Assembly (NCBI GenBank): GCA_001898335.1
Contig: MKTS01000012.1
Location: forward strand, 1-64,000
Source: Mucilaginibacter sp. 44-25
Lineage (GTDB): Bacteria; Bacteroidota; Bacteroidia; Sphingobacteriales; Sphingobacteriaceae
DNA: 64,000 nucleotides
Direction of reading: 5' to 3'
Below the pieces are notes generated by a model. It was given only the letters and a program-made list of their open reading frames with translations. It was not told where the DNA came from and did not search any database. A program made the translations under genes and the position numbers. Positions 15,613-23,497 of the stretch are shown one piece after another (within the stretch, counting starts at the first letter, position 1; each line of letters opens with the position of its first letter).

Positions 15613-16716
15613 TTATTGCTTCATCAGATTGATAAAATCATCAAACAGGTAACGGCTATCATGCGGGCCCGGAGATGATTCGGGGTGGTATTGTACAGAA
15701 AAGGCTTTTTTACCTTTCACACGGATACCTTCTATTGATTGGTCGTTCAGGTTAACGTGAGTTACCTCGACTTTATCTGATGCCCTTACCGCTTCCTGCA
15801 CCACACCAAAACCGTGGTTTTGTGATGTTACTTCGCAATGGTCAATGATCACGTTTTTAACCGGGTGGTTCAATCCGCGGTGACCGTTAAACATTTTTTT
15901 GGTGGGGATATCATTAGCCAGGGCCAGCAACTGGTGGCCAAGGCAAATACCAAACATCGGTTTTTCAGAAGCCAAAACTTTCTTTACCGTTTCAATAGCG
16001 TATGGCATAGCCGATGGATCGCCGGGGCCGTTAGAAATAAAGTAACCTGATGGCGCAAAATCCTTCTCCATTTCCTCAAAAGTGGTTTTTGCAGGGTAAA
16101 CTTTAGCATAAACATCGCGGTCATCAAAATTGCGCAATATATTTTTCTTTACACCAAGGTCAAGCACGGCTACGCGGTAGGTGGCATCTTCTTTACCAAA
16201 AGTGTAGGTTTCTTTAGTTGATACCTGTGATGAAAGCTCCAAACCATCCATTGAAGGCACCTGGGCCAATTTAGCTTTCAGTTCTTCAACATCTAATATC
16301 TCAGATGAAATAATAGCATTCATGGCGCCTTTATCGCGTATGTGGCGCACCAACTGGCGGGTATCTACATCAGATATACCTACCAGGTTATGCTGCTGAA
16401 AATAATCCTGGATAGATTCATCTGCCTGCTTGCGGCTGTAGGTAATGTTGTAATTTTTACAAACCAGGCCGGCAATCTGTATCTGTTCAGATTCAACCTC
16501 TTCATTAGCTATACCGTAGTTACCAATGTGCGCATTGGTTGCTACCATAATTTGCCCAAAGTAAGATGGGTCGGTAAAAATTTCCTGGTAGCCGGTCATG
16601 CCGGTATTAAAACAAATTTCGCCTGTGGTAGTACCTATTTTGCCTGCGGCTTTACCATGAAAAACGGTGCCATCTTCCAACAGCAAAATAGCAGGTAACT
16701 TGGTGAAATGATTCAT
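15613..16716 (-). CDS. carA: Carbamoyl-phosphate synthase small (glutaminase) subunit
   Basis: Hydrolyses glutamine and passes ammonia to CarB for carbamoyl phosphate, the precursor of pyrimidines and arginine. The 367-residue protein has the N-terminal CPSase domain (TGMTGYQEIFTDPSYFGQI near residue 40) and a class I glutamine amidotransferase domain with the nucleophile in FGICLGHQLLAL (Cys near 255) and the His-Glu pair in YHPESSPG near 346. Start and length are typical. No carB lies beside it; a terminator follows directly. The predicted leader is about 100 bases. Confidence 0.97.
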   Translation of the reverse strand: MNHFTKLPAILLLEDGTVFHGKAAGKIGTTTGEICFNTGMTGYQEIFTDPSYFGQIMVATNAHIGNYGIANEEVESEQIQIAGLVCKNYNITYSRKQADESIQDYFQQHNLVGISDVDTRQLVRHIRDKGAMNAIISSEILDVEELKAKLAQVPSMDGLELSSQVSTKETYTFGKEDATYRVAVLDLGVKKNILRNFDDRDVYAKVYPAKTTFEEMEKDFAPSGYFISNGPGDPSAMPYAIETVKKVLASEKPMFGICLGHQLLALANDIPTKKMFNGHRGLNHPVKNVIIDHCEVTSQNHGFGVVQEAVRASDKVEVTHVNLNDQSIEGIRVKGKKAFSVQYHPESSPGPHDSRYLFDDFINLMKQ

Positions 16717-16818
16717 TTAGCAAAAAAATTGAAAGGGTTAAATATTCGGATTTTCTGGCTCGAAGCTCCGTGAAAAGAAAGTAAAGGGCTGAAGTGAAGT
16801 ACCTCTTTATTCACGCCG

Positions 16819-16826
16819 CAAAAGTA
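16819..16826 (-). promoter_or_regulatory. -7 promoter box of carA
   Basis: Minus-strand TACTTTTG, exact TAnnTTTG, about 100 bases before the carA ATG. The leader has no fold I recognise as a known riboswitch or attenuator. Confidence 0.5.
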
Positions 16827-16888
16827 GAGAAAAATTTCAAATTGCGGATGTGTGATTTTGATTTTTTACAGATAAAAGGTAAGAAATG

Positions 16889-16938
16889 AAAGATTGAATT
16901 CAAATCGTACATCTAAAATCGTAAATCTAAAATCAAAC
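16889..16938. repeat. Heptad array in front of panB (ATCGTAA family)
   Basis: Tandem 7-mers ATCGTAC, ATCTAAA, ATCGTAA, ATCTAAA, the same words as the mreB-mreC hairpin. They run up to the panB -7 box and are open in the panB frame, which would produce a false N-terminal extension of 26 residues. Confidence 0.8.
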
Positions 16939-16940
16939 GA

Positions 16941-16948
16941 TACCTTTG
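16941..16948 (+). promoter_or_regulatory. -7 promoter box of panB
   Basis: TACCTTTG, exact consensus, 23 bases before the ATG at 16972. It settles the panB start. Confidence 0.55.
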
Positions 16949-16971
16949 CCTTACAAAAACTAAATGATACC

Positions 16972-17787
16972 ATGTCGGTAAACAAAGAAATTAAGCGCAT
17001 TACTACCCACACGCTCCAGGAAATGAAGAACCGTGGCGAAAAGATAGCGATGCTTACCGCTTATGATTATTCAATGGCTGCTATTGTTGACAATGCAGGT
17101 ATGGATGTAATACTGGTGGGCGACTCGGCCAGCAACGTAATGGCCGGGCACGAAACTACCCTGCCAATTACCTTAGACCAGATGATCTACCACGCATCAT
17201 CGGTGGTACGGGCAGCGAAACGTGCGCTGGTAATTGTTGATCTGCCTTTCGGTTCTTACCAGGGTAACTCTAAAGAAGCGCTGGCATCCGCCATCCGCAT
17301 TATGAAGGAGTCGGGCGCGCATGGTATCAAGTTAGAAGGTGGCGTAGAAATAGCTGAATCGATCAGCCGAATCCTAACCGCGGGCATCCCGGTGATGGGC
17401 CATTTGGGCTTAACGCCGCAATCCATATACAAATTCGGCACCTACACCGTACGCGCCAAAGAAGAGGCCGAAGCAGCAAAACTAAAGGAAGATGCCAAAA
17501 AGCTGGAAGAACTGGGTTGTTTTGGTGTAGTATTAGAAAAGATACCCGCTAAACTGGCCAAAGAAGTAAGCGAAAGCCTGCATATCCCCACCATTGGCAT
17601 TGGCGCGGGCCAGCACTGCGACGGCCAGGTTTTGGTGATACATGATATGCTGGGCATTAACAAAGGTTTTAAGCCCCGCTTTTTACGCCAGTATGCCGAC
17701 TTATTTTATGTTATGAACAATGCCATTGGTAATTACGTTACTGATGTAAAAGCGAAAAGCTTCCCTAACGAGAAGGAGGAGTATTGA
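16972..17787 (+). CDS. panB: 3-methyl-2-oxobutanoate hydroxymethyltransferase
   Basis: First committed step of pantothenate and CoA synthesis: adds a hydroxymethyl group from methylene-THF to 2-oxoisovalerate. The 271-residue protein carries [28 protein letters not shown] (metal-binding Asp), the LPFGSYQ block, [10 protein letters not shown] (Lys and Glu), [11 protein letters not shown] and [18 protein letters not shown]. Start at ATG 16972, downstream of the -7 box, gives the usual length; the longer in-frame reading begins in repeats. It is followed by another heptad repeat and then an unrelated pseudouridine synthase gene. Confidence 0.97.
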   Translation: MSVNKEIKRITTHTLQEMKNRGEKIAMLTAYDYSMAAIVDNAGMDVILVGDSASNVMAGHETTLPITLDQMIYHASSVVRAAKRALVIVDLPFGSYQGNSKEALASAIRIMKESGAHGIKLEGGVEIAESISRILTAGIPVMGHLGLTPQSIYKFGTYTVRAKEEAEAAKLKEDAKKLEELGCFGVVLEKIPAKLAKEVSESLHIPTIGIGAGQHCDGQVLVIHDMLGINKGFKPRFLRQYADLFYVMNNAIGNYVTDVKAKSFPNEKEEY

Positions 17788-17795
17788 TTTTGAAG

Positions 17796-17886
17796 TCCAT
17801 AGACAATAGTCAATAGTCCATAGTAAACTATCGGCTTAATCATCGGAACATCAACTATGGTCTATGGACCATGAACTACCGACTCA
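17796..17886. repeat. Heptad inverted repeat (CCATAGT family)
   Basis: Left half: GTCCATA, GACAATA, GTCAATA, GTCCATA. Right half, after an unrelated 25-base centre: AACTATG, GTCTATG, GACCATG. The halves are complementary, so the whole gap between panB and the next gene can form one long imperfect hairpin. Confidence 0.85.
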
Positions 17887-17889
17887 AAT

Positions 17890-18609
17890 ATGCGACCCGA
17901 ACATACCTACATAAACAAAGACATTACCGACGCAGATGTGCTGTACGAGGACAATCACCTCATTGCCATTAACAAGCGTGCCGGTGATATTGTACAGGTT
18001 GATGAAACCGGCGACGAGCCACTGGACGAAAAAGTTAAGCGCTATATTGCTGCAAAATACAACAAACCCAATGGCGCGTTTTTGGGCGTAGTGCATCGTT
18101 TAGATCGCCCGGTGAGTGGCGTTATCCTGTTTGCCAAAACCAGTAAAGCGTTGGACAGGATCAACAAGATGTTTAAGAACCGCGAAATGCATAAAACCTA
18201 TTTCGCCATTACAAGGCAGCAGCCTCAGCCCCCTGCCGGTAACCTGGTACACTGGTTGGTAAAAAACTCGCAGAAGAACGTCACCAAAGCACATGATAAG
18301 GAAGTGCAAGGCAGCCTGCGGTCCGAATTGAACTACAAGCTGGTTGGCCAGCGCGATGGCTATTCGGTTATTGAAGTAGATCCGATAACAGGCCGCCCAC
18401 ATCAGATACGCGTACAACTATCAACCCTGGGCTGCCCTATTGTAGGCGATAATAAATACGGCTATCCCCGCGGTAGCCTGCGCAAAAGCATTTGCCTGCA
18501 TGCCCGCCGCTTAAAATTCATCCACCCGGTTAAAAATGAACCTATAGAGATTGTAGCCAGCCTACCTAAAGATGGCTTTTGGGATAAGTTTGAGGATCTG
18601 ATACCGTAA
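17890..18609 (+). CDS. RluA/RluD-family pseudouridine synthase
   Basis: Isomerises uridine to pseudouridine in structured RNA, probably rRNA. The 239-residue protein has the family's catalytic block VVHRLDRPVSGVILFAKT (Asp near residue 78), the upstream VLYEDNHLIAINKRAGDIVQ, and PITGRPHQIRVQLSTLGCPIVGDNKYG. There is no N-terminal S4 domain, so it belongs to the short RluA-like branch and the target cannot be named. Start at ATG 17890, right after a heptad repeat. Confidence 0.92.
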   Translation: MRPEHTYINKDITDADVLYEDNHLIAINKRAGDIVQVDETGDEPLDEKVKRYIAAKYNKPNGAFLGVVHRLDRPVSGVILFAKTSKALDRINKMFKNREMHKTYFAITRQQPQPPAGNLVHWLVKNSQKNVTKAHDKEVQGSLRSELNYKLVGQRDGYSVIEVDPITGRPHQIRVQLSTLGCPIVGDNKYGYPRGSLRKSICLHARRLKFIHPVKNEPIEIVASLPKDGFWDKFEDLIP

Positions 18610-18643
18610 AAAGATATCAGATTATAAAAAATAAGATACCTTT

Positions 18644-19603
18644 TTATTTATCGGTTTCTTTTATAAAGTTTTTAACAGCATCTACAAAGGCCTTATTTTT
18701 TTCGTAATAAAGTAGATGCCCTCCATCTATCTGTACTACCTTTTGGTTAGGAAACTTCATTAATTTATACGTGTTGGTGCCTACTGCATGATCATTAGTA
18801 CCATTAATTATCAATACTGGTACATTAATATCAGGGCTAAGTTTATTATAGTCTTTAAAATACTCCGGGTAGATCATTTTTTTGCTTTTATCCATAACAG
18901 GGCTGAGTATCTTATAGGCAAAATCATTAGTACGGGGATGCAGGGAATCTAACTTATCAAACTGAACGAGTGTTTTAATACTGTCGGTAAGGAGTTTATA
19001 TCCCAGGTGCACTTTACTCAACTTGGCGCGCATGGCCATATCACCTGCAAAAAGAGAATCGGTATTCTTTACTTTAATCGTAGTATCTTTTCCTATTAAC
19101 TTGTAACCGAAACTTATCTGTTCTGCCAGTGCGTCCGGGTTAAAGAAATATAGTGTAGAATTAACTAAAATAAGCCCTTTTGTATGCTGCGGATATTTTT
19201 TTGCATAGTTAATCATTATTATACCACCAAATGAGTGGCTCATAAGGTATATTTTATCTATGCCGAGCTTTGCCCGCAGATCATCCATGTCTTTCAGCAA
19301 GCGGTCCATATGATAGTTATTGGCATTTTGGGCACTTCCACTTCCTCTGGGATCCATGTAAATCATGGTAAGAAAACTTTCAAGATTATTACCCCCCAAC
19401 TGCTCAAAAGACAGGTAGCCTCCTCCGGGGCCGCCCGGTACAAACAGGCATGGATCTCCCTTTCCTGATACTTTTACAGGTAAAACTATACTATCAGAGG
19501 TAGTAAACTTAAACTGGTTATTCGCCAGTTGATTATTCCCCTGCTGTTTGCAAGCGGTGCAAAGCATTGTAAACAAACAGGCTAATGCTAATAACTTTTT
19601 CAT
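18644..19603 (-). CDS. Alpha/beta-hydrolase lipoprotein
   Basis: A 319-residue secreted hydrolase with a lipoprotein signal peptide ending at Cys18 (LCTAC). The fold features are GGPGGGYLSFEQLG (oxyanion region, as in proline iminopeptidases), the nucleophile elbow SHSFGG near residue 122, NGTNDHAV (acid) near 269 and GGHLLYYE (His) near 295. HGGPG-type openings are typical of prolyl aminopeptidase-like hydrolases, but the substrate is unknown. It follows the DUF885 remnant on the same strand with 10 bases between; its promoter was not found, so it may depend on transcription from the remnant or the element beyond it. Confidence 0.85.
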   Translation of the reverse strand: MKKLLALACLFTMLCTACKQQGNNQLANNQFKFTTSDSIVLPVKVSGKGDPCLFVPGGPGGGYLSFEQLGGNNLESFLTMIYMDPRGSGSAQNANNYHMDRLLKDMDDLRAKLGIDKIYLMSHSFGGIIMINYAKKYPQHTKGLILVNSTLYFFNPDALAEQISFGYKLIGKDTTIKVKNTDSLFAGDMAMRAKLSKVHLGYKLLTDSIKTLVQFDKLDSLHPRTNDFAYKILSPVMDKSKKMIYPEYFKDYNKLSPDINVPVLIINGTNDHAVGTNTYKLMKFPNQKVVQIDGGHLLYYEKNKAFVDAVKNFIKETDK

Positions 19604-19613
19604 ATAATTTCAA

Positions 19614-19929
19614 TTACTTCCCTTCTTTCTTGGGCGGGGCAAACATGGCCTCCTTAATATACTTAACCGGCGCGCTGCCATAGCTCAGGAACTTTTCATT
19701 AAAGTCTTTAACCTTAAATTTGTCTGCTTGTTTTTTCTGCCAATCCAGATAAAGCTGGTTGATCTCCTTAATAACCGGTATAATAGCTGGTAAGCTGTAC
19801 ACTGCTCACCGTTACCCTTTTCCATTTACCGTCGGACTCTGCCTGCTGCTGGAAGGCTTCTTTAGTAAGCATTTTATCGCCTGCACGCGGGTCATGTTAC
19901 CAGCGTGCACGCTATAATCTAAAATAGCG
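19614..19929 (-). pseudogene. 3' remnant of a DUF885 lipoprotein gene
   Basis: About 315 bases align with the last ~105 codons of the intact DUF885 gene at 42392-44164. The final ~50 residues (from EINQLY to the stop) differ by about one residue, yet many third codon positions differ, so this comes from a diverged functional paralogue, not a fresh copy. A frameshift near 19790 (GGTTATTAAGG versus GGTTACAAAG) breaks the frame. The 5' end stops abruptly at the codons for NAILDY, where a 188-bp repeat element begins. The remaining 62-codon open stretch (19614-19802) should not be read as a gene. Confidence 0.88.
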
Positions 19930-19933
19930 TTCC

Positions 19934-20121
19934 AAATCCGTTCCGTTTATAGTTTCCAAAAGCGTTCCGCATGGAACGCTTTTGGAATTTTTCAAACACC
20001 TGTAAATAAGTTATTTATGATTGTGGTGGTTGTTGCTGACAAAATAATGTCAGTAACAAGTGTTTGTTATTCAGCATGTTCCGTTGTTCCGCTTTTATCT
20101 CATCCGGAGCGGAACGGATTT
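19934..20121 (-). repeat. 188-bp inverted-repeat element, copy 1 (MITE-like)
   Basis: Bounded by perfect 12-bp inverted ends AAATCCGTTCCG / CGGAACGGATTT (19934-19945 and 20110-20121). Inside, in the minus orientation, are a CTGACA...TGTCAG hairpin, the word ACTTATTTACA, and a 34-base palindrome (19954-19987) built from TTCCAAAAGCGTTCC and its complement around GCAT. Copy 2 at 44321-44508 has the same length and the same parts in the same order, with a different filler of about 50 bases. It carries no gene. Its right end is joined to the DUF885 remnant. Confidence 0.8.
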
Positions 20122-20244
20122 TTCAGCCTGTTGAAAGTTCAGCATAAACCCCGTATTGATAAAGCGGTAACCAGCACCTGTTAAGAGGGTAACACATGCC
20201 TGTAATTCAACCGCTAACAGTTTAAGTGTATTTCAATTAATAAA

Positions 20245-20282
20245 CACTAATCTCTAATTCACTAACCTCTAATCTCCACTTC
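20245..20282. repeat. Heptad array (CTAATCT family)
   Basis: Degenerate 7-mers CTAATCT, CTAATTC, ACTAACC, TCTAATC just upstream of the cyclophilin promoter. Between this array and the 188-bp element (20122-20244) nothing was recognised. Confidence 0.65.
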
Positions 20283-20302
20283 CGCCTTTAAGGTCAAATC
20301 AT

Positions 20303-20310
20303 TACCTTTG
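20303..20310 (+). promoter_or_regulatory. -7 promoter box of the cyclophilin gene
   Basis: TACCTTTG, exact consensus, 23 bases before the ATG at 20334. Confidence 0.55.
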
Positions 20311-20333
20311 CCACCTGTTTAAATTTTAAAACC

Positions 20334-20771
20334 ATGAGCAAAGCAATAATTAAAACCGAAAAAGGCGACATGACCGTTCAGTTCTTTGATAAGGATGCGC
20401 CAAATACAGTAGCCAACTTTTTGGAACTGGCTAAATCGGGTTTTTATGATAATGTTACCTTTCACCGTGTTATCCCTAACTTTGTTATCCAGGGCGGCGA
20501 CCCAACCGGTACCGGCGCGGGTGGCTCGGGCAAACGTATTGACTGCGAACTAACCGGCGATAACCAATACCACGATCGTGGTGTGCTTTCAATGGCGCAC
20601 GCTGGTCGTAACACCGGTAGCTCACAGTTCTTTATCTGCCATAGCCGCGATAATACCGCTCACCTCGACCGCCACCACACCGTATTTGGTAAAGTGGTAG
20701 AGAACGTTGACGTGGTTGACGATATCCGCCAGGGCGATAAAATTTTAGGTATAGAAATTATTGAAGAATAG
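20334..20771 (+). CDS. Peptidyl-prolyl cis-trans isomerase (cyclophilin type)
   Basis: Catalyses proline isomerisation during protein folding. The 145-residue protein has no signal peptide, so it is cytosolic (PpiB-like). Cyclophilin motifs: FHRVIPNFVIQGGDP (active-site Arg and Phe, residues 43-57), the MAHAGRNTGSSQFFI block near 92-106 and HLDRHHTVFGKV near 115. It is shorter than E. coli PpiB at the N-terminus but complete across the barrel. Single gene with its own promoter; a heptad array follows its stop. Confidence 0.95.
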   Translation: MSKAIIKTEKGDMTVQFFDKDAPNTVANFLELAKSGFYDNVTFHRVIPNFVIQGGDPTGTGAGGSGKRIDCELTGDNQYHDRGVLSMAHAGRNTGSSQFFICHSRDNTAHLDRHHTVFGKVVENVDVVDDIRQGDKILGIEIIEE

Positions 20772-20855
20772 TTAAGTAGTGAGTAGCAATAAGTAGTGAG
20801 TAGCAAATGGTGAGTAAATGATTATTAACTACTCACCTGATCAACTCAATCAACC
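20772..20855. repeat. Heptad inverted repeat (AGTAGTG family)
   Basis: AAGTAGTGAGTAGCAA occurs twice in tandem, followed by GGTGAGTAAATG and then the complementary ACTACTCACC and AACTC words. It fills the gap between the cyclophilin and DUF5606 genes. Confidence 0.75.
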
Positions 20856-20866
20856 AATAACAACAC

Positions 20867-21376
20867 ATGAATTTACTGGGAATTGTTGCCGTATCGGGCA
20901 AGCCGGGCTTATGGAAAGCACTCGCGCAAAACAAAACAGGCTACGTGCTGGAAAGCCTTGATGACAAAAAGACCAAGCTGATTGCCAACCTTTCAACCGC
21001 TAAGCTGGCTGCCTTGAGTGAGATCACCATTTTTGGCCTTGAGGATGATATCAAGCTTACTGATGTTTTCGAAAGGATGAAATCGGTAACCGTACCCAAC
21101 ACAAAAGACGATGGCAAAAAGTTACGCGCGTTCTTTTTTGAGGTAGCACCCGACCATGATGAGGAAAAGGTATACTCTTCTGACATTAAAAAGATCATCA
21201 GCTGGTACCAGATTTTAAAGGATATGCCTTTGTTTGAAGAAGCCGACCCAACCGCTGCACCGGCAGAAGAATCGGCATCAGCCCCTGAGCCTGTAACGGC
21301 AGAGCAACCTGCTGAAGAAGCCCCGGCTGAAGCTCCGAAACCAAAAGCTAAAAAAACGCCTGCAAAAAAAGCGTAA
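20867..21376 (+). CDS. DUF5606 domain protein
   Basis: A 169-residue cytoplasmic protein. Residues 1-130 match the Bacteroidota-specific DUF5606 family from memory (MNLLGIVAVSGKPGLWKALAQNKTGYVLESLDD, then LSEITIFGLEDDIKLTDVF and the SDIKKIISWYQIL end). The last 45 residues are an Ala/Pro/Glu then Lys-rich low-complexity tail (AEEAPAEAPKPKAKKTPAKKA) like histone-like tails. Function unknown; the fold may be SH3-like with a helical second part. It ends at a strong bidirectional terminator shared with the convergent Dabb gene. Confidence 0.9.
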   Translation: MNLLGIVAVSGKPGLWKALAQNKTGYVLESLDDKKTKLIANLSTAKLAALSEITIFGLEDDIKLTDVFERMKSVTVPNTKDDGKKLRAFFFEVAPDHDEEKVYSSDIKKIISWYQILKDMPLFEEADPTAAPAEESASAPEPVTAEQPAEEAPAEAPKPKAKKTPAKKA

Positions 21377-21396
21377 ATTAAGCTGTAAGCATAAAA

Positions 21397-21433
21397 GAAA
21401 GCCCCGGTAAATAATTTACCGGGGCTTTCTTTT
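21397..21433. terminator. Bidirectional terminator
   Basis: Stem GAAAGCCCCGGTAAAT / ATTTACCGGGGCTTTC (about 14 bp closed), flanked by A-rich and T-rich runs on the two sides. It serves the convergent DUF5606 and Dabb genes. Confidence 0.9.
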
Positions 21434-21450
21434 ATAGGTTAGTTTTTACG

Positions 21451-21870
21451 CTACACATCAATTGCATCGTAAACGATCACTTTATCCCACAGGTGGCTGC
21501 AATCTTTTATAAACTGTTGGTGAATAGGGTGGCTCTGGTAAGTGGCCTGCCCTTGCAGGTTTTCGAAGAACATCAGTTCTGACACCGCCCAACTGTTATC
21601 CACAACGTCGCGCTTTTCGGTGCTGGCAACAACGCCAATACGCAGTTCTTTGATGGTTTCTATTTTGCGCAGGGTTTTTAATCCGGCAATGATGCTGTCG
21701 CGGTCTTCAACCGAGCCGGGGTTTTTAAGCCAAAAGAAAACGTGGTGTACAATGGGATATTTACTTATCATGTTAGTCGGTTTTATAATGGATGGCATAG
21801 CAGACGCTACGGCTGTGCCGGCGGTTACTGCAGCGGCGGTGGCTATAAATTTACGTCGGGTGGTTTTCAT
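21451..21870 (-). CDS. Dabb (stress-responsive A/B barrel) protein with Tat-like signal
   Basis: A 139-residue protein. The N-terminus TTRRKFIATAAAVTAGTAVASA is a twin-arginine-type signal peptide; the rest is a dimeric alpha/beta-barrel (Dabb) domain recognised from HHVFFWLKNPGSVEDRDSIIAGLKTL and the late YQSHPIHQQFIKDCSHLWDKVIVYD. Dabb proteins range from stress proteins to small-molecule enzymes; no catalytic role can be assigned. It lies 12 bases after the CDF exporter gene on the same strand, so the two are likely cotranscribed. Confidence 0.9.
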   Translation of the reverse strand: MKTTRRKFIATAAAVTAGTAVASAMPSIIKPTNMISKYPIVHHVFFWLKNPGSVEDRDSIIAGLKTLRKIETIKELRIGVVASTEKRDVVDNSWAVSELMFFENLQGQATYQSHPIHQQFIKDCSHLWDKVIVYDAIDV

Positions 21871-21882
21871 ATTCTGGCAGGT

Positions 21883-22800
21883 TTAACAATCAGGTTGTTG
21901 GCACTTTTGATCGCTAAATTCGGGCTCAAAAGTGCTGTGCGTAACAGATAGGTGTTCCAGCCGGTGGCGCAGGTCATGCTTAATCTCGTCAAACCTCGCC
22001 ATGTCATCAGGGCTTACCACTAAGTGCGCGGTGAGCGCATTTTCGGTTGTACTCAACGCCCACACGTGCATATGATGTACATCCACAATGCCTTTAGCCT
22101 TTAACAGTTCGGCCCTTATTTTATGGAGGTCAATATCTTTAGGTACGCCATCCATTTCCAGGCGGAGGCTATCTTTTAGCAAATTCCATGTACCGGCAAG
22201 GATAACTACGCCGATGATAATGCTTACCGCGCTATCAATCCAGTTGTAACCCGTGAAATAGATAATAACACCGGATATCACTACACCTAACGATACAATG
22301 GCATCTACAGCCATGTGCAGGTAGGCACCTTTTACGTTGAGGTCGCTTTCTTTATCTTTCATAAACAACCAGGCGGTAAAACCATTAACACCAATACCCG
22401 CCAAAGCTACCCAGGCTATGGTGCCACCAGCCAACGGCTCAGGGTGAATGAAGCGCATTACCGCTTCATAAATAATAAAGCCAACGGCAACTACCAGTAT
22501 CACCGCATTAAAGAATGAAACGATAATGGTTGAACGCTTGTAACCGTAAGTATAATTCTTGTTTGATTTTGCCTTGGCCAGTTTAAAGGCCAGCAAAGCC
22601 AGCGCCAGTGAAGCCACATCGCTTAAATTATGCCCGGCATCGGTAAGCAATGAAAGCGAGCCGCTGATCAAACCGTAGATAACCTCAATAACAACAAATG
22701 CCGAATTGAGGATAATGCCCCATATAAAGGCGGCATTCAGATGGTCCAGCTTGGGAGTATGATCATGGTGATGGTGGTGCGAGTGGTCGTGACTGTGCAT
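21883..22800 (-). CDS. Cation diffusion facilitator (Zn/Co/Cd efflux)
   Basis: Inner-membrane proton-coupled metal exporter of the CzcD/ZitB group. The 305-residue protein starts with a His-rich metal-binding segment (HSHDHSHHHHHDHTP), then six helices with the A-site HxxxD patterns (SLLTDAGHNLSDV in TM2 and GAYLHMAVDAIVSLGVV in TM5), and a cytoplasmic C-terminal domain with VDVHHMHVWAL. Length and start are typical. Substrate is probably zinc or cobalt, not decidable from sequence. No metal-dependent regulator lies next to it. Confidence 0.95.
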   Translation of the reverse strand: MHSHDHSHHHHHDHTPKLDHLNAAFIWGIILNSAFVVIEVIYGLISGSLSLLTDAGHNLSDVASLALALLAFKLAKAKSNKNYTYGYKRSTIIVSFFNAVILVVAVGFIIYEAVMRFIHPEPLAGGTIAWVALAGIGVNGFTAWLFMKDKESDLNVKGAYLHMAVDAIVSLGVVISGVIIYFTGYNWIDSAVSIIIGVVILAGTWNLLKDSLRLEMDGVPKDIDLHKIRAELLKAKGIVDVHHMHVWALSTTENALTAHLVVSPDDMARFDEIKHDLRHRLEHLSVTHSTFEPEFSDQKCQQPDC

Positions 22801-22803
22801 ATT

Positions 22804-22844
22804 TTAGATGTGCGAATGTGCAGATATGCAAAGGTGCAAATTAA
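22804..22844. repeat. Octad array (TGCAAATG family)
   Basis: Tandem degenerate 8-mers GTGCGAAT, GTGCAGAT, ATGCAAAG, GTGCAAAT directly upstream of the CDF exporter gene. The same words occur at 41690-41823 and 58905-58945. Confidence 0.75.
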
Positions 22845-22856
22845 TTCTATAACCTT

Positions 22857-22931
22857 GTCATGCTGAGGAACGAAGCATCTGTCTGTAATGATCATCATCT
22901 GAAAGATTCTTCGCTATCGCTCAGAATAACA
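22857..22931. repeat. Long palindromic repeat (TCATGCTGAGGAACGAAGC type)
   Basis: TGTCATGCTGAGGAACGAAG on the left and CTTCGCTATCGCTCAGAATA on the right form an imperfect inverted repeat between two oppositely oriented genes. Repeats of this wording are common between genes in diverse bacteria, from memory. Confidence 0.65.
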
Positions 22932-22946
22932 AGCGGGTTGGGTGAA

Positions 22947-23420
22947 TTACTGATGGTGATAAGGCTCCCCCTTAATAATAGTATAGGCGCGGTACAATTG
23001 CTCAACAAAAAACAGGCGGACCATCTGATGGGAGAAGGTCATGCGGCTAAGCGAGAGCTTATCGTTTGCCCGCTGGTATACCGATTCGTGGAAGCCGTAC
23101 GGTCCACCTACCACAAATACCAAATTGGCCGACGAGCTTACCGTCCGCTTGTTGATATAATTGGCAAACTGTACCGATGTATATTCTACTCCGCCTTCAT
23201 CAAGCAGGATCAAATGATCTTGCGGGGTCACCTTCTTCAGGATCAATTCTGCCTCTTTGGCTTTTTGCTGGTCCTCGGTAAGGGCTTTAGTATTTTTAAG
23301 TTCGGGCAGATCTAACAGCTCCAGCTTGGTGTAATGTTTAAGCCGTTTAACGTACTTTTCAATGCCTTCTTTGAGATAAGCATCTTCAGTTTTGCCAACG
23401 GTAATAAATGTGATTTTCAT
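22947..23420 (-). CDS. rlmH: 23S rRNA pseudouridine-1915 N3-methyltransferase
   Basis: SPOUT-class methyltransferase acting on helix 69 of the assembled ribosome. The 157-residue protein shows the family's N-terminal ITFITVGKTEDAYLKEGIEKYVKRL, LLDEGGVEYTSVQFANYI, the SAM-binding trefoil knot FVVGGPYGFHESVY near residue 103 and the end MTFSHQMVRLFFVEQLYRAYTIIKGEPYHH with the RNA-binding YHH. Length is exact for the family. Monocistronic. Confidence 0.97.
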   Translation of the reverse strand: MKITFITVGKTEDAYLKEGIEKYVKRLKHYTKLELLDLPELKNTKALTEDQQKAKEAELILKKVTPQDHLILLDEGGVEYTSVQFANYINKRTVSSSANLVFVVGGPYGFHESVYQRANDKLSLSRMTFSHQMVRLFFVEQLYRAYTIIKGEPYHHQ

Positions 23421-23497
23421 GCCTTGCTGTAACTATTTAAGTGGATATGTAATCTTATTGTTGTAAAATTGAAGCTGTAAAAATACCTATAAAATCT

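Noticed and set aside
16717..16818. Riboswitch or attenuator upstream of carA
   Set aside because: The leader is about 100 bases but I found no conserved riboswitch core, leader peptide or terminator-antiterminator pair.
16894..16971. Longer N-terminus for panB
   Set aside because: These codons lie in a heptad array and in the promoter; the ATG at 16972 gives the family length.
19614..19802. A separate 62-residue gene
   Set aside because: It is the last in-frame part of a broken DUF885 gene.
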